This document shows, one piece after another, positions 46,114-57,681 of a DNA stretch of 64,000 nucleotides (positions are counted from its first letter, which is position 1; every line of letters begins with the position of its first letter). A program made the translations under genes and the position numbers. The notes under the pieces are model-generated. The model worked only from the letters and a program-made list of their open reading frames with translations, ran no database searches and was not told the DNA's origin. Source of the stretch: Cornus controversa (Eukaryota > Streptophyta > Magnoliopsida > Cornales > Cornaceae); the NCBI GenBank assembly GCA_026545225.1, contig CM048845.1:96412533-96476532 (forward strand). Reading direction: 5' to 3'.

Positions 46114-49100
46114 TCAAGAGTCAAAATACACGGGATTCGTCAAAGTGACGACATCCACGTATTCGGTGGTGACTTGGTCATCCACGCACACTTTTAAGCG
46201 TTGCCCGTTCACTTTGAACAACGAGCCGTCTTTCAAGTCCTTCAATTCCATCGCTCCGTGGGGAGCGACGGAATTAATCAAAAATGGACCATCCCAACGG
46301 GAGTGAAGTTTTCCGGGAAACAAATGGAGGCGTGAGTTGTACAACCATACTTTTTGGCCTGGCAAAAATGTTTTGACTGAAATATTATGATCATGAAAGG
46401 CTTTGGACTTTGCCTTATAGATTTTCGCATTCTCATACGCGTCATGTCGCAATTCTTCCAATTCATTTAATTGAAGCTTTCGAGTAGAGCCGGCCTTTTG
46501 GATGTCAAAATTGAAAGTTTTGGTGGCCCACATAGCTTTATGCTCCAATTCAACTGGAAGATGGCACGCTTTGCCATAAACCAACCGATAAGGTGACATT
46601 CCAATGAGAGTTTTATATGCGGTTCGGTATGCCCATAATGCATCGTTTAGTCGTAATGACCAATCCTTCCGGTCGGGCCGAACAGTTTTCTGAAGAATGT
46701 TCTTAATCTCCCTATTGGATACTTCTACTTGGCCACTGGTTTGAGGATGGTATGGGGTGGACACTTTGTGTGTGACAGAGTATTTGGTAAGCAAGGTTCG
46801 AAGGAACCGGTTACAGAAATATTTACCTCCGTCACTGATGATGGCCCGAGGCGTACCAAACCGGCTAAAAATATTAGCTTGAATGAATTTAACCACGACT
46901 GCGTGATCATTGGTTTTGGTAGCAACGGCCTCTATCCACTTAGATACGTAGTCCACCGCCACAAGTATGTACTCATGACCAGTAGAGGGTGGAAATGGTC
47001 CCATGAAGTCAATGCCCCACACATCAAATATTTCAATGATAAGAATAGGGTTAAGAGGCATCATGTCATTCCGAGACATCGCGCCAAGGCGCTGACATCG
47101 CTCACAAGAGCGGCAGAATGAATATGCATCCCGATGAAGTGTCGGCCAGAAAAATCCGCATTGGATAATTTTTGCTGCGGTTTTCTTAGCACTAAAGTGT
47201 CCCCCACAAGCGAGTGTATGACAAAACTTGAGAATGCTTTGGAATTCACTGTTGGGCACACACCTTCGAATTATTTGATCGGGGCAATATTTGAACAATT
47301 GAGGATCGTCCCAATAATATGATCGTGATTGGGAGAGAAAATGATCCTTCTCTTGCTTGGTCCAAGAAGATGGTATTTTACCGGTTGCCAAGTAATTAAC
47401 CACATCTGCATACTAAGGGATACTCTCTTGAGAGATGACAAAGAGTTGTTCATCCGGGAAGGATTCACAAACTGGAATGGAATTATGGAGGGATTCAACA
47501 AGAATTCTAGACAGGTGGTCAGCCACCACATTTTCAGTTCCCTTTTTGTCTCTAATTTCAAAATTAAACTCTTGCAATAAGAGTATCCATCGGATCAACC
47601 TAGGCTTGGTGTCCTTTTTGGCCAAAAGATGCCGGAGGGCAGCATGGTTCGAATAGACAATGACCTTTGAACCCAATAAATAAGCTCAAAATTTGTCTAA
47701 TGCAAATACAACCGCGAGCAATTCTTTTTCCGTTGTGGTATAATTGATTTGAGCCTCAGAAAGGGTTTTACTTGCGTAGTAGATGACATGAGGCAGTTTC
47801 TCTATTCGTTGCCCTAAGACAGCACCCATGGCATAATCGGATGCATCACACATAATCTCAAATGGGAGAGCCCAATTTGGAGGGATTAGAATTGGAGCTG
47901 TTGTAAGCATGGTGCGGAGTTCTTCAAAAACGTTAAGGCACCCTTCATCAAAGGTAAAGCAAGACTCTTTTTCAAGAAGGCGACACAAAGGCCGAGAGAT
48001 CTTGCTAAAGTCTTTGATGAAACGGCGATAAAAGCCCGCATGCCCAAGGAATGAACGAATCTCTCTCACCGTTGATGGTGGAGGAAGTTTAGAAATGAGT
48101 TCAACCTTGGCTTTATCAACCTCTATTCCTCTCTTAGACACAATGTGCCCTAGGACAATACCCTCTTGAACCATAAAATGACTCTTTTCCCAACTAAGAA
48201 TTAGGTTGGTTTCTTGACATCGTTTGAGAACACAAGCTAGATTTTGGAGGCATGATTCAAACGAAGGCCCCAAAAGGGAAAAATCATCCATGAACACTTC
48301 CAAGAATTTGTCCACCATGTCTGAGAAGATAGACATCATACATCGTTGAAAAGTCGCCGGTGCATTGCACAACCCAAAGGGCATGCGTCTATAAGCAAAT
48401 GTGCCGAAGGGACATGTAAAGGTGGTTTTCTCTTGGTCCCTCGGGTCTATAGCAACCTGATTATAGCCGGAATATCCATCCAAAAAGCAATAAAAACTTT
48501 GCCCAGCTAATCTCTCTAATATCTGATCAATGAATGGGAGGGGGAAGTGATATTTCCGAGTGGCTGAATTTAATTTTCTATAGTCTATGCACACTCTCCA
48601 ACCCGTGGCGGTGCGTTGGGGAACTAATTCACCCTTGTCATTTGGTTGCACCGTAATACCTGACTTCTTTGGAACCACTTGAGTGGGACTAACCCACTTG
48701 CTATCAGAGATGGGGTATATGATTCCCGCATCTAGTAACTTCACCACCTCCTTCATGATAACGTCCTTCATATTTGGATTTAATCGACGTTGTGCCTCCC
48801 TTGAGGTCTTAGCATCCTCTTCCAAGTGTATGCGATGCATACAAATAGAAGGATCTATTCCCTTGAGATCTGCCACACTCCAGCCTATTACTTCTTCGTG
48901 CTCTTTGAGCACCTTTATGAGTTCCAACTCTTGGTCATTTGTGAGATTGGAAGCGATAATGACTGGAAGGGTCTCATTTGCACCCAAGAAAACATACTTG
49001 AGTGTAGCCTGTAGGGGCTTAAGCTCAAGTTGTGGTGGGAAAATTAAAGAAGGAGTTTGGGAAGTTTTGGACAAAGGGGGCAAGGGTTCTCTCGGAACTC

Positions 49101-49788
49101 TCCACTTAGGCAAATCCATGACAGTATTAACATCGAGCATGGAATTGACTTCACATATGGATTGCTCAATGTCAAAGTCATCATAGTTGAAGTGATTTAG
49201 GCATGCCTCTAAAGGATCCTTGGAAAAAATAGAAGGAAGTGCTTCTTGAACAAGGTCTTCCACAACATCGACACCAAAGCACTCACTTTCGTCGTCGGAT
49301 GTGTGGTGGGAAGCATTGAAGATGTTCAAGCGGACTTTCATATTCCCAAAAGAGATGTCCATTACTCCGGTGCGGCAATTAACGCAAGTGTTTGCGTGGC
49401 CAAGAATGGACGACCTAGAATGATAGGAATATGACGCTTTGGATTTTGGACCGGTTCCGTGTCAAGGACTATGAAGTCCACCGAAAAATAGAATTTGTCC
49501 ACTTGAATGATGACATCCTCAATGATGCCACGTGGTTGCTTCACCGAACGGTCGGCAAGTTGCAACACAACCGTGGTATGCTTGAGTTCCCCCAAACCTA
49601 GTTGTTGGTAAACTGAGAATGGAAGCAAATTGATACTAGCCCCTAGATCAAGAAGTGCTTTTTCAAAAGATTGATTTCCGATGGTGCACGAAATGGTTGG
49701 AGCACCCGGATCTTTGGATTTAGGAGGGGCTTGGTGTTGGAAAATGGAGCTTATGTGCTCAGTTAAGAGGACTTTCTTAGGAACATTA
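46114..49788 (-). pseudogene. pol: C right copy pol
   Basis: Duplicate of 34585-38259 with the same protease frameshift (near 49405), TGA at 47686-47688 and TAG at 47413-47415. Two amino-acid differences in integrase are visible: GGKYFCN here against GGKHFCN, and [10 protein letters not shown] against [10 protein letters not shown]. One more transition lies just downstream of the pol stop. Confidence 0.9.
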
Positions 49789-51740
49789 TTCCTAGATTTG
49801 CGCTTTTGAGTGCACAAGTCCTTCAAGAATTTCGCATAGGAGGGAATTTGTCGAATAGCATCAAGGAGAGGGAGATTGATCTTTACTTGTTTGAAGATCT
49901 CCATCATGTCCTGGATTTTCTCTCCTTGCTTCCCGAAATGAGAAGGTTCCTTCAATCTTTGAGGAAAAGGAACCGGAGGTTCATAAGAGGTGTCAAGATT
50001 TGGAATCGATGATGACCCAACTTCACTTGCCTTTCCTTTTGGATTTGAAGGGGTATTTTGCAAATTTGGATTTAACGGAAACAATTTTGGATTTAATTGG
50101 GATTCTTTTGGATTTTTAGGTTGCTCTTGGAATTCCTTTCTCTCTTCCTCCCCTACCTTGGAATTAATGATTTTACCACTCCTTAAGGTTGTGATTGATT
50201 GAACTTGCTCCGGAGGAGCATTACAAGTTAAAGATGATGGATCTTCAATCATATGGACACCTTTGGGGTTCGCCACTGGTTGACTCGGCAACTTACCTTC
50301 CTCTCTTCTATTTAAGGCATTAGCTAGTTGCCCGATTTGAGCTTCTAACCTAGCCATAGATTGAGCATTGGCTTCAAGCTTAGAGATTGATTGAGAGTGA
50401 GTTTGCAATAAGCGGGTGTTGGCCTCAAGATTGCTTATCACTCTTTCTTCAAAGCTTTGGCTTCTCAGAAGAGGTGGTGGTTGTTGGTAATTAGATCTTT
50501 GATTGTAAGGTTGAGGATTTGGCCTATAATGAGGCTGCTGAGAGTGGGAATTGAAAGAGTTTTGCCCTTGGAAAGAGGGACTTGATTCTTGAGGTTTCTA
50601 TGAGAAAGCCGGATGGTTCTTGTAACCAGGATTGTACGTGTTTGAATATGGGTCATTCATTTGTTTAGAGTACAGGGCATTCGCTTGCTCTTGAGCATAA
50701 TCGGGAGATTGCCCGGCAATAGGACAATCTCGCACGAAATGTGAAGTACTATAGCAAAACGAACCTTCCTGATTTTGGACAGATTGGTTTGGAGTAGGCA
50801 GCCCATTTTTCATGATTAAATCCATTTTTTGGGATAGGGCTTCTACTTGCATGGCAACCTCATCTACCCGTGAAATCTCATGCACTCCTCTACAAGGTTG
50901 GGTGGCCTTCCCTTTCCTAGTGGAGGAGCGTTGTGCTGAATTGTTGCTTAGGGTTTGAAAAAGTTTCCATGCCTCATCGGGGCTTTTCGAAAGATATCCA
51001 CCCCCACACGCGGAGTCTATCATTTGTCTATGTTGCTCACTCACCCCATCATAAAAACTTTGCACTAGCTGCCATTTTGGGACAGCATGATGCGGACAAG
51101 ATTTTAAAAGATCCTTTAACCTCTCCCACGTCTCATGGAATTGTTCTTGGTCAATTTGGGTGAATCCGGTGATTGCTCGCCGAATATCACTTGTCTTACC
51201 CATTGGGAAGTATTTTTTCAAGAACTCTAATTACATCTCCGCCCAAGAATGGATTGAGTTAGGTTCTAAGGAGTTGAACCAACTTCTAGCTTTATCTTTT
51301 AGGGAGAAGGGGAACATACGCAGCTTTAGATCATCCTCCGTAAAGTGTGGTACACGAATAGTGGAACACACGGAAAGGAAGTAATCTAAGTGCCGGTACG
51401 AATCCTCATTAGGAAGACCGTGGAAGCTATTAAGAAGATTGATGGTGGACTTTATTTTGAATTGAGTTGCCGCTACATCCGGAAATTGGATACATGAAGG
51501 TACTTCAAATGTAGTTGGAAGGTAAAAGTCCATAAGCAACTCTCCTTGAGGAGGTGGTGGTGGAGGTGGTTGTTCATGATTAAAAGGAGGTAGTCCGGGA
51601 GGTTGTCTCTCATTTGGATCCATGTTTTCAGTCCTAGGCAATATAGGGTCCCTAGAGGTTCCTCTACGTTGTCTAAGTGTTCGTTCAAGTTCAATGTTAC
51701 ACGGAAGCAAAGGAAGTGACAAGGACCGTCTACCTAGCAT
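49789..51740 (-). pseudogene. gag: C right copy gag
   Basis: Duplicate of 38260-40211 with TAA at 51231-51233 and TAG at 50598-50600. No difference from the left copy was seen. Confidence 0.85.
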
Positions 51741-52000
51741 GCATTAACAATCAAACAACACCTCAATACACAAAGTAACAATAATATTTACAAAAAGAAT
51801 GAATGAATTCAAACACTAATTTTAGGCGTTATACTCACAAAGGGTTCCAAGTTTACTTCTCTTTGATGCCCGCTATGTGGTATACCTAAAATCAAGAAGT
51901 TTGAGAAATAAGAACAAAATATATACAAAAAGAATGAAAGAATTTCTAGCCTAAGAATTAAACCAGATTTAATCTTCCAATGGTGACAATAAAACCGTAG

Positions 52001-52018
52001 TCCCCGGCAACGGCGCCA
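52001..52018 (-). other. C right copy primer binding site, tRNA-Asp
   Basis: Minus strand TGGCGCCGTTGCCGGGGA next to LTR 3. The leader 51741-52000 holds no gene. Confidence 0.95.
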
Positions 52019-52024
52019 AAATTT

Positions 52025-53249
52025 TGATGTGGTCGGAACTAAATTATATTGTAAGCTTAATTTTTCCCTTTTTATCAAAATATAATTTAACCACTCGCAA
52101 GAGCACGAATCTTTGTAGATAAGGTTCTATATAGAGGGTATCGATCCCACGAGGACTAGTCGCAATTGTCTTAAAGGAAGATTAATTCTACTTTAATTCG
52201 AAAAACAGATTTTTGAGTGTATGTTTAGAAACTATTGCATGAATGAAATGACAAGAAAAGTAAAGAGTTTAAAGTTGGGAGAGAGAGAACTAGGGTTGGT
52301 TTCCACCACTAGCCATTCACATGTTCATAAGTATAGCAAGCATGGGATTCATTAATTAAATGCCTAACAATGTCATTAGGCTTGTGACCTCAATGACATA
52401 TCAAAAGATCAATGTGTGTGCTAACCTATCATAATCCATCTTCAACAAGCATAGCTCTTCAACCTAACTAACTACCTAATTACTCTACTCTCTAAGTGAA
52501 TACTACATGCATCCAAACTACCTTGTCTTGGCATGGTCTATACAAACTAACATCACACATTCATTTAAACACCATTATCTAGCCATCATTTGCACTTCTT
52601 GTGGAATATGCAAATGTTGTGCATTCAAGTGACAAAATCTACTCTAAGACAAGAATAAATTCCAAATCAAATGAATAGATATAAGAGATGTATTTGTATA
52701 CATAATCACTAGGCTAAATAATCAACATTTAATTACAAATCCCAAGAGCTACAAAGATGAACAAGTTTACATGGCTAGGGGTTGAAACCAACACCCTAGT
52801 AGAAGAGTTAGTTGCTCATGGTTGCCTTGCACCCTTCCATTGATAAAGAGAATGAAGCTTCTTGGTCTGGTTTAGCTTTTCCTCCTCCTCTCCCGAAGGT
52901 CTCTCTCTCTCTCTTGTTGTGTGTTGAGAGATATATATGATATGTGTGGCTTTTTGGTACTTTTTGGCTCCTTTTTCTCCTTTGGGGCCCACCATATATA
53001 TATATATATATCATTATATATATCTCTTGTATCAAGAAGGCCCCCAAAAGTCTTGTTCAAGTCAGACAATCCCCCTAAGTCGTGCAAAAAGGGGGATTTT
53101 GTTCCAAGTGGGAGAGCAGGTGAGCAAGTGGCCAAGTGGGCTCTGCAGCATCTCGATTGATCGAGATTTCGATCAATCGAAATGAGATCTCGATCAATCG
53201 AGATTTTGATTAATCGAGATCAACATCTCGATTGATCGAGATGCCTTGG
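52025..53249 (-). repeat. C LTR 3 (5' LTR of right copy, truncated)
   Basis: Collinear with LTR 2 up to GATGCCTTGG. The last 179 bp of the LTR (matching 41717-41895) are missing. The break joins directly to the Y LTR at a shared CTTGG. It carries private variants at 52678 and later, plus two extra AT units. Confidence 0.9.
53150..53242 (-). promoter_or_regulatory. Palindrome array in C LTR 3
   Basis: Same units as in LTR 1, with one substitution in the unit near 53205 (TTTTGATTAATCG). The LTR is broken a few bases after the array. Confidence 0.7.
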
Positions 53250-53415
53250 ATGTCTTCTTTAAAAGCCCAAAATCATAATTTTAACTGAAATAATCATTAA
53301 GGCCCTGAAAATACAGAAAACACTAAAATGAAGTAAAATAACAAAATAATCTATCACTAAGAGAATAAAATACACAAGTTAAGAGGCTAGAATGCGTAAC
53401 ATTCAATGCTGATCA
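53250..53415 (-). repeat. Element Y 3' LTR, second part
   Basis: Collinear with 61052-61217 of the Y 5' LTR, sharing subtype markers such as AAAATAACAAAATAATC and TACACAAGTTAAGAG. It ends TGATCA at 53415 next to the polypurine tract. Compared with the 5' LTR, 383 bp (60664-61046) are missing between this piece and 28970. Confidence 0.85.
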
Positions 53416-54117
53416 CACCCCCAAACTTACATATTGTTAGTCCCTTAGCAATATAATAAAATAAAACTAAAACAAAAGAAACTACTAAACACTAACTAAA
53501 CTACCCAACTCCACTTTCGTGGGAGAAACGATTGCATTTAGCATATGAAACAAGCCTTTAAACCCCTAGGTTCCCCCTAGTGGACGAGTATAGTCTCGTG
53601 AGGGTTGCAGAAATGTTACCCACAAATATTTAAAATTCTGTTTTAACATTAATTCAAGATGAAGATTACAATACATAGTTACAAACTTGCATTCAAGAAT
53701 AATTTCAAACTTTCAAATTCCATAATTCAAATCAATGGTCCCCATGCATAATTCACATCAACATATCTCAAAATAATCAACTCTAGTTCCGTCGTGTAAA
53801 GTGAACTAGCAGTCATCTCATGTAGCATAAGCCAGCTCTGAATATATTAAGGCACATATCCCTTCAACTTACTAGCTCCCCTTATTGAAATCATACTTCC
53901 AAACATGAATACATGACTTTTTTTTTCTTTTCTCATTCCTTTTTTTTTTCATTGCTTTATTGGTTGTGCAATGTCTTGATCTATTGAGCTTTCTGAAAGA
54001 TCCATGTAGCAAGCTTTCAGTCAGTGACTCCCAAACCAGATAGCTTTAGGGCACTAGGCTTTAAGATACCCCAAAGAACCTAATTACTCGAATCAATCAG
54101 GTTACAAAGCAAGACAA
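53416..54117 (-). other. Element Y polypurine tract and 3' UTR
   Basis: CACCCCCAAACTT is the complement of the polypurine tract. Then come the TTTCAT / ATGCAA hairpin (about 53532-53551), the ACGAG / CTCGT hairpin with loop TATAGT (53584-53599), a pyrimidine run (53920-53953), and a block matching the A1 3' UTR (CAGTCAGTGACTCCCAAACC). Homology stops at about 54117, where gag of element Z begins. This is a deletion junction. Confidence 0.75.
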
Positions 54118-55240
54118 CCAAGGATGATTCCTCCATGTGGGATTGTAAGTATTACCTCGTGGAGGATTCATTGGTCCAGTGAAAGTAGCTTGAACTTGCT
54201 CATGTTGAATATCAAAAAATTGCCCCACCGAATGACAATTGCTCATGTTATGCATAGGACTAGAGCAAAATTCACAAGGGCCTAGCAATGAAGAATTTGA
54301 AGCAGAAGGAGTTTGATTGGCAGCCATGATTGCTGCTACCTTCTGTGCAATTAAATCAATATCAGTTGGCATAGCTTCTGAAGCACCAACCTCATAAATC
54401 CCATCAGTCTTCCTGGTAGTGGCAGGTCAGCTAGAACGAGTAGAGGACACATGTTGTAGAGAGTTGTCACTAAGATTTTCAAATAAGGTCCATGCCTCTT
54501 CTTCACTCTTCAACATAAAAGTACCTCCACATGACGCATCAACCATCTGTCTGTTGGCTTCTGTGAGCCCTTCATGAAAACTCTGCACTAGTTGCCACTT
54601 AGGAACTTGATGATGGGGACACTTCCTAAGAAGGTCCTTGAATCTTTCCCATGTCTCATAAAATTGTTCCCCCTCATGTTGGGAGAAACCAGTGATAGCA
54701 CGTCTGAATTGATTGGTCTTCCCTATCGAAAAATACTTCTTGAGAAACTCATGTTGCATCTGAGTCCAAGTCGTGATAGAACCAGCCGGTAGGGAGTTAA
54801 ACCAATACTTTGCTTTGTCTTTCAGAGAGAATGGAAAAAGTCTCATTCTGAAAGCATCTTCAGAGAAGTTGTGAATTTTTGTAGTTGAGCACACTTCAAT
54901 GAAGTCATCCAGATGCTTGTAAGGGTCTTCTTGAGTCAGCCCAAAATAAGATGGTAGCATCTGAATAATGCTGGACTTGATCTCATAATTCTGTGCTGTG
55001 ACATTGGGCAGTTGAAAACCTGCTGGCGAGGTATATGTCTCAGGAACATAGTAGCAATCTAGCTCTTTCTCCATCAGCATTAGGAACAAGGTTGTTATTC
55101 CTCTCTTCTGCCATGTCTTCAATTAATTTTTCCTCTTGCACAATGGTGTCAACAGGGATGTTCCTCTGTTGTCTAAGAGCACATTCAGGCTCAGGATCAA
55201 GAGGTATCAAAGGATCAGCCACAGAACGACGACCTTGCAT
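54118..55240 (-). pseudogene. gag: Element Z gag, truncated
   Basis: A-family gag in minus orientation. ATG at 55240 (MQGRRSVADPLIPLDPEPE). A deletion of about 8 bp near 55056 shifts the frame, which then stays open from about 55050 to 54427 (DPYKHLDDFIEVCSTTKIHN, FPFSLKDKAKYWFNSLPAGS). A stop follows at 54427-54429, and the CCHC region is at 54372-54240. The gag ends abruptly in NPTWRNHPW and is joined to the Y 3' UTR. The pol, extra ORF and 3' LTR of Z are gone. Confidence 0.85.
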
Positions 55241-55362
55241 ATATTTACCGAAAGCACCTGAAAAGAAAACAAAAACAAAATTAAAAATAAAATATAAAAA
55301 TTTCCTAAACTAAAAATTCAATTAAAACTAATTCTGTAAAATCCAATCAATCAAATAGATAA

Positions 55363-55380
55363 TCCCCGGCAACGGCGCCA
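55363..55380 (-). other. Element Z primer binding site, tRNA-Asp
   Basis: Minus strand TGGCGCCGTTGCCGGGGA, five bases from the Z LTR. Confidence 0.95.
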
Positions 55381-55385
55381 AAAAT

Positions 55386-56257
55386 TGATTCGTGTGTGAG
55401 TGTGACTCAAAAAGTATACCAATTAAAAATTTCCACACTTCGCAATAGAATGAATTCCTTGCAGAATAGGGCTATCGAAAGGAATGGGTATCGTACCTCA
55501 GGGATTATGTTCTGACGAGTTGGAATACGGAACTAATTCTAATTAAATTTATAAGAAAAGAATTCTGATTTTTAAACTAATTAAAAAGATAAAATAAAAT
55601 AAATTAAAGTAAACAAGATAATGAAGATAATAGGAGAGAAACCTAGGGTGTTTGACTTCACCACTAACTCCACAATCAATGGTCAATTAAATCAACTATA
55701 GGGGAATTACATCATGCATAAGTGGTGTCGGTGGCTACAAGCTCACCTTCATCCGTCAAGAAGATAACATATGATTAAGGCTAAGCCATGGACTATCTTC
55801 GATTGGCATGGGCCATCTGCCTAACTACTCTAATCTAGGGTGCAGTATGGTTCATCTTCTCTAGGCATTATCCATCAAAGCTCATATAATATCGATTTGA
55901 GGCTCGAAAATAAGACTTCTGGTCCATTTTCCAAAATGGGATTAAGACTGCATTATGCGCAGATTTGGGCTTCAGGCCCGAAACCTTCTTAAGCAGCTGT
56001 AATTCTCTTGGACCTCTTTCTTGGGCTGATTTGAGTTGAAATAAATGGTTGAGTGAATCTCCTTGATGTAGGCTTCATCTCACCATCTTGGATGTCTTCT
56101 TTAAAAACTCAAAAGCACGGTTTCAACTGAAATAATCATTAAGGCTCTGAAAATACAGAAAACACTAAAACAAAGTAAAATCACAAAATAATCTATCACT
56201 AAGAGAATAAAATACATAAGTTAAGAGGCTAGAATGCGTAACATTCAATGCCTATCA
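55386..56257 (-). repeat. Element Z 5' LTR with internal deletion
   Basis: 872 bp, with A-type ends (TGATTCGTGTGTGAGTGTG ... ATGCCTATCA on the plus strand). About 600 bp of the middle, present in other A LTRs, are missing around 55883. The flank AGCAC (56258-56262) is the site in the TRIM LTR (GATTGAGCACCCTG in the intact copies), so Z inserted into the TRIM. Confidence 0.85.
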
Positions 56258-56345
56258 AGCACCCTGTACCCTGTCAGTGTGGTAGCTCAGCCCAGTGTCT
56301 GTCTTCGCACCCGCCCACTCACACACGTCCACAAGGGTTACTACA
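56258..56345 (-). repeat. TRIM LTR fragment
   Basis: Matches the last 88 bp (plus orientation) of the two complete TRIM LTRs that follow. Its other part was separated by the insertion of Z. It is joined to the next LTR by only two bases. Confidence 0.8.
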
Positions 56346-56347
56346 AC

Positions 56348-56848
56348 TGTAATACCTCGCTCCAACACATGGTATGATATTGTTCGCTTTGGGCCTGGGC
56401 CCGCACGGTTTTGCTCTTGGGTTTTACCCCAAAAGGCCTCATACCGTTTGAAGAGAACATACTATGTGGGATTGAGCACCCTGTACCCTGTTAGTGTGGT
56501 AGCTCAGCCCAGTGTCTGTCTTTGCACCCCGCCCACTCACACCCGTCCACAAGGGTTACTACAATCCACCCCCCTACGAGGCCCGACGTCCTCGTCGGCA
56601 CACTTCTGACTGGGTTCAGGCTTTGATACCAACTGTAATACCCCGCTCCAACACATGGTATGATATTGTCCGCTTTGGGCCTGAGCCTGCACAATTTTGC
56701 TCTTGGGTTTTACCCCAAAAGGCCTCATACCATTTGAAGAGAACATACTATGTGAGATTGAGCACCCTGTACCCTGTCAGTGTGGTAGCTCAGCCCAGTG
56801 TCTGTCTTCGTACCCGCCCACTCACACCTGTCCACAAGGGTTACTACA
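56348..56848 (-). mobile_element. TRIM-like mini retrotransposon
   Basis: Two LTRs of 216 and 215 bp (56348-56563 and 56634-56848) flank an interior of only 70 bp. On the minus strand the LTR starts TGTAGTAACCCTTGTGG and ends GGTATTACA. The interior has a tRNA-Met-type primer site TTGGTATCAAAGCC (about 56618-56632) next to one LTR and a polypurine tract GGGGGGTGGAT next to the other. It has no coding capacity, which fits terminal-repeat retrotransposons in miniature. With the fragment at 56258 this is a three-LTR arrangement. ORFs called here are chance frames. Confidence 0.8.
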
Positions 56849-57148
56849 AGAATGGAGCATCAAAATCAACCAACTAGCCCACAGTCAATGCGCAATGTCC
56901 TCCCCCAAACTTGTAGCACAAAACCCCTCAAAGAAATCACCCCACTTTCACAATTAATTCACACCTCTTGTGAATAAGGAAATATGAAAAAGTTAAAATT
57001 TCAATGATGATGGAGAATAACAAGTTGAAATGGATGATGATGGTGATGAATGATGATGATCAAGTAGTGTTATGGAAGATTTTTAAAGTGTATTTTGATG
57101 TTGGAGAGGCACAAATAAACACCAAAGTGATGCATTTTCAAGTGGGAG

Positions 57149-57157
57149 CATATAAGG
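57149..57157 (-). promoter_or_regulatory. TATA-like box in element Y
   Basis: Minus strand CCTTATATG, about 55 bp downstream of the array, in the same slot as TATATAAGG in A1. Confidence 0.4.
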
Positions 57158-57210
57158 CATCATGAGGGCAAAAAATAGCAAAACAAATCAGATTGGGCCT
57201 TCAGGGGCTG

Positions 57211-57322
57211 GGGTGATCGATCCCCCATGGGCTGGGCGATCGATCGCCCAGCTGGTTGCCAACCCATGTAGAGAAAAAATGGGGGTGATCGATCCCCCTT
57301 TAAATGGGTGTTCGATCGCCCC
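57211..57322 (-). promoter_or_regulatory. Palindrome array in element Y
   Basis: Units GGGGTGATCGATCCCCC, GGGCGATCGATCGCCC, GGGGGTGATCGATCCCCC and GTTCGATCGCCCC. GGGCGATCGATCGCCC is a perfect 16-bp palindrome. Same place and type as in A1. Confidence 0.65.
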
Positions 57323-57681
57323 TGCTGGAGCCTGTTGAGTCTCTATCGCCAAGGGTCGACCGGGAAGGGTATTTTTGGAGGGTCTATCACCCAAGGTCAA
57401 CTGAGACCTCTCTTTTTCACCTATTTTGAGTCCAAATACCTTGGTACACCTCTTGACATCCCCCGGAAATAACTTATTACATCAAAAACTCAAAGAAAAC
57501 ACATTAAAACACACCTAATAATGGAAGAAAAATAAAGAAAAAAAAACATAAACTAAAAGTAATAAAATAAAATAAAATAAAATAAAAATAAAAGAAAAGT
57601 AAAGAAATTAAAGGATAGAAATACATACAAATCCTACAATTTAACGTCCGTAGGTGACAGTCATCGACTTCAATTGAAAGT

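Larger units (their letters stand above)
28971..53249 (-). mobile_element. Element C tandem: LTR-interior-LTR-interior-LTR
   Basis: Two Athila-type elements in minus orientation share a central LTR. The repeat period is 11,525-11,529 bp. LTRs are at 28971-30366, 40496-41895 and 52025-53249 (last one truncated). By eye the two interiors differ by only about five substitutions in roughly 10.1 kb, all transitions: near 31580, 32845, 34550, 34791 and 35299, with counterparts 11,529 bp to the right. Both interiors share two gag stops, a protease frameshift and two later pol stops. The middle LTR matches the right LTR on its left side and the left LTR on its right side. This is what unequal crossover between LTRs produces. 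An assembly duplication must be excluded with long reads. Confidence 0.85.
56849..57681 (-). other. Element Y region between pol and extra ORF
   Basis: Matches the A1 stretch after integrase in the same order: TTAACGTCCGTAGG just after pol (about 57640), an A-rich run (57530-57600), CATCAAAAACTCAAAGAAAA, the palindrome array, and a TATA-like box. The extra ORF itself is missing: the TRIM and the later Z deletion removed the region to the left. No gene is seen. Confidence 0.65.

Noticed and set aside
56295..56957. Several 70-120-codon ORFs in a GC-rich patch
   Set aside because: They lie across TRIM LTR copies and repeat with them.
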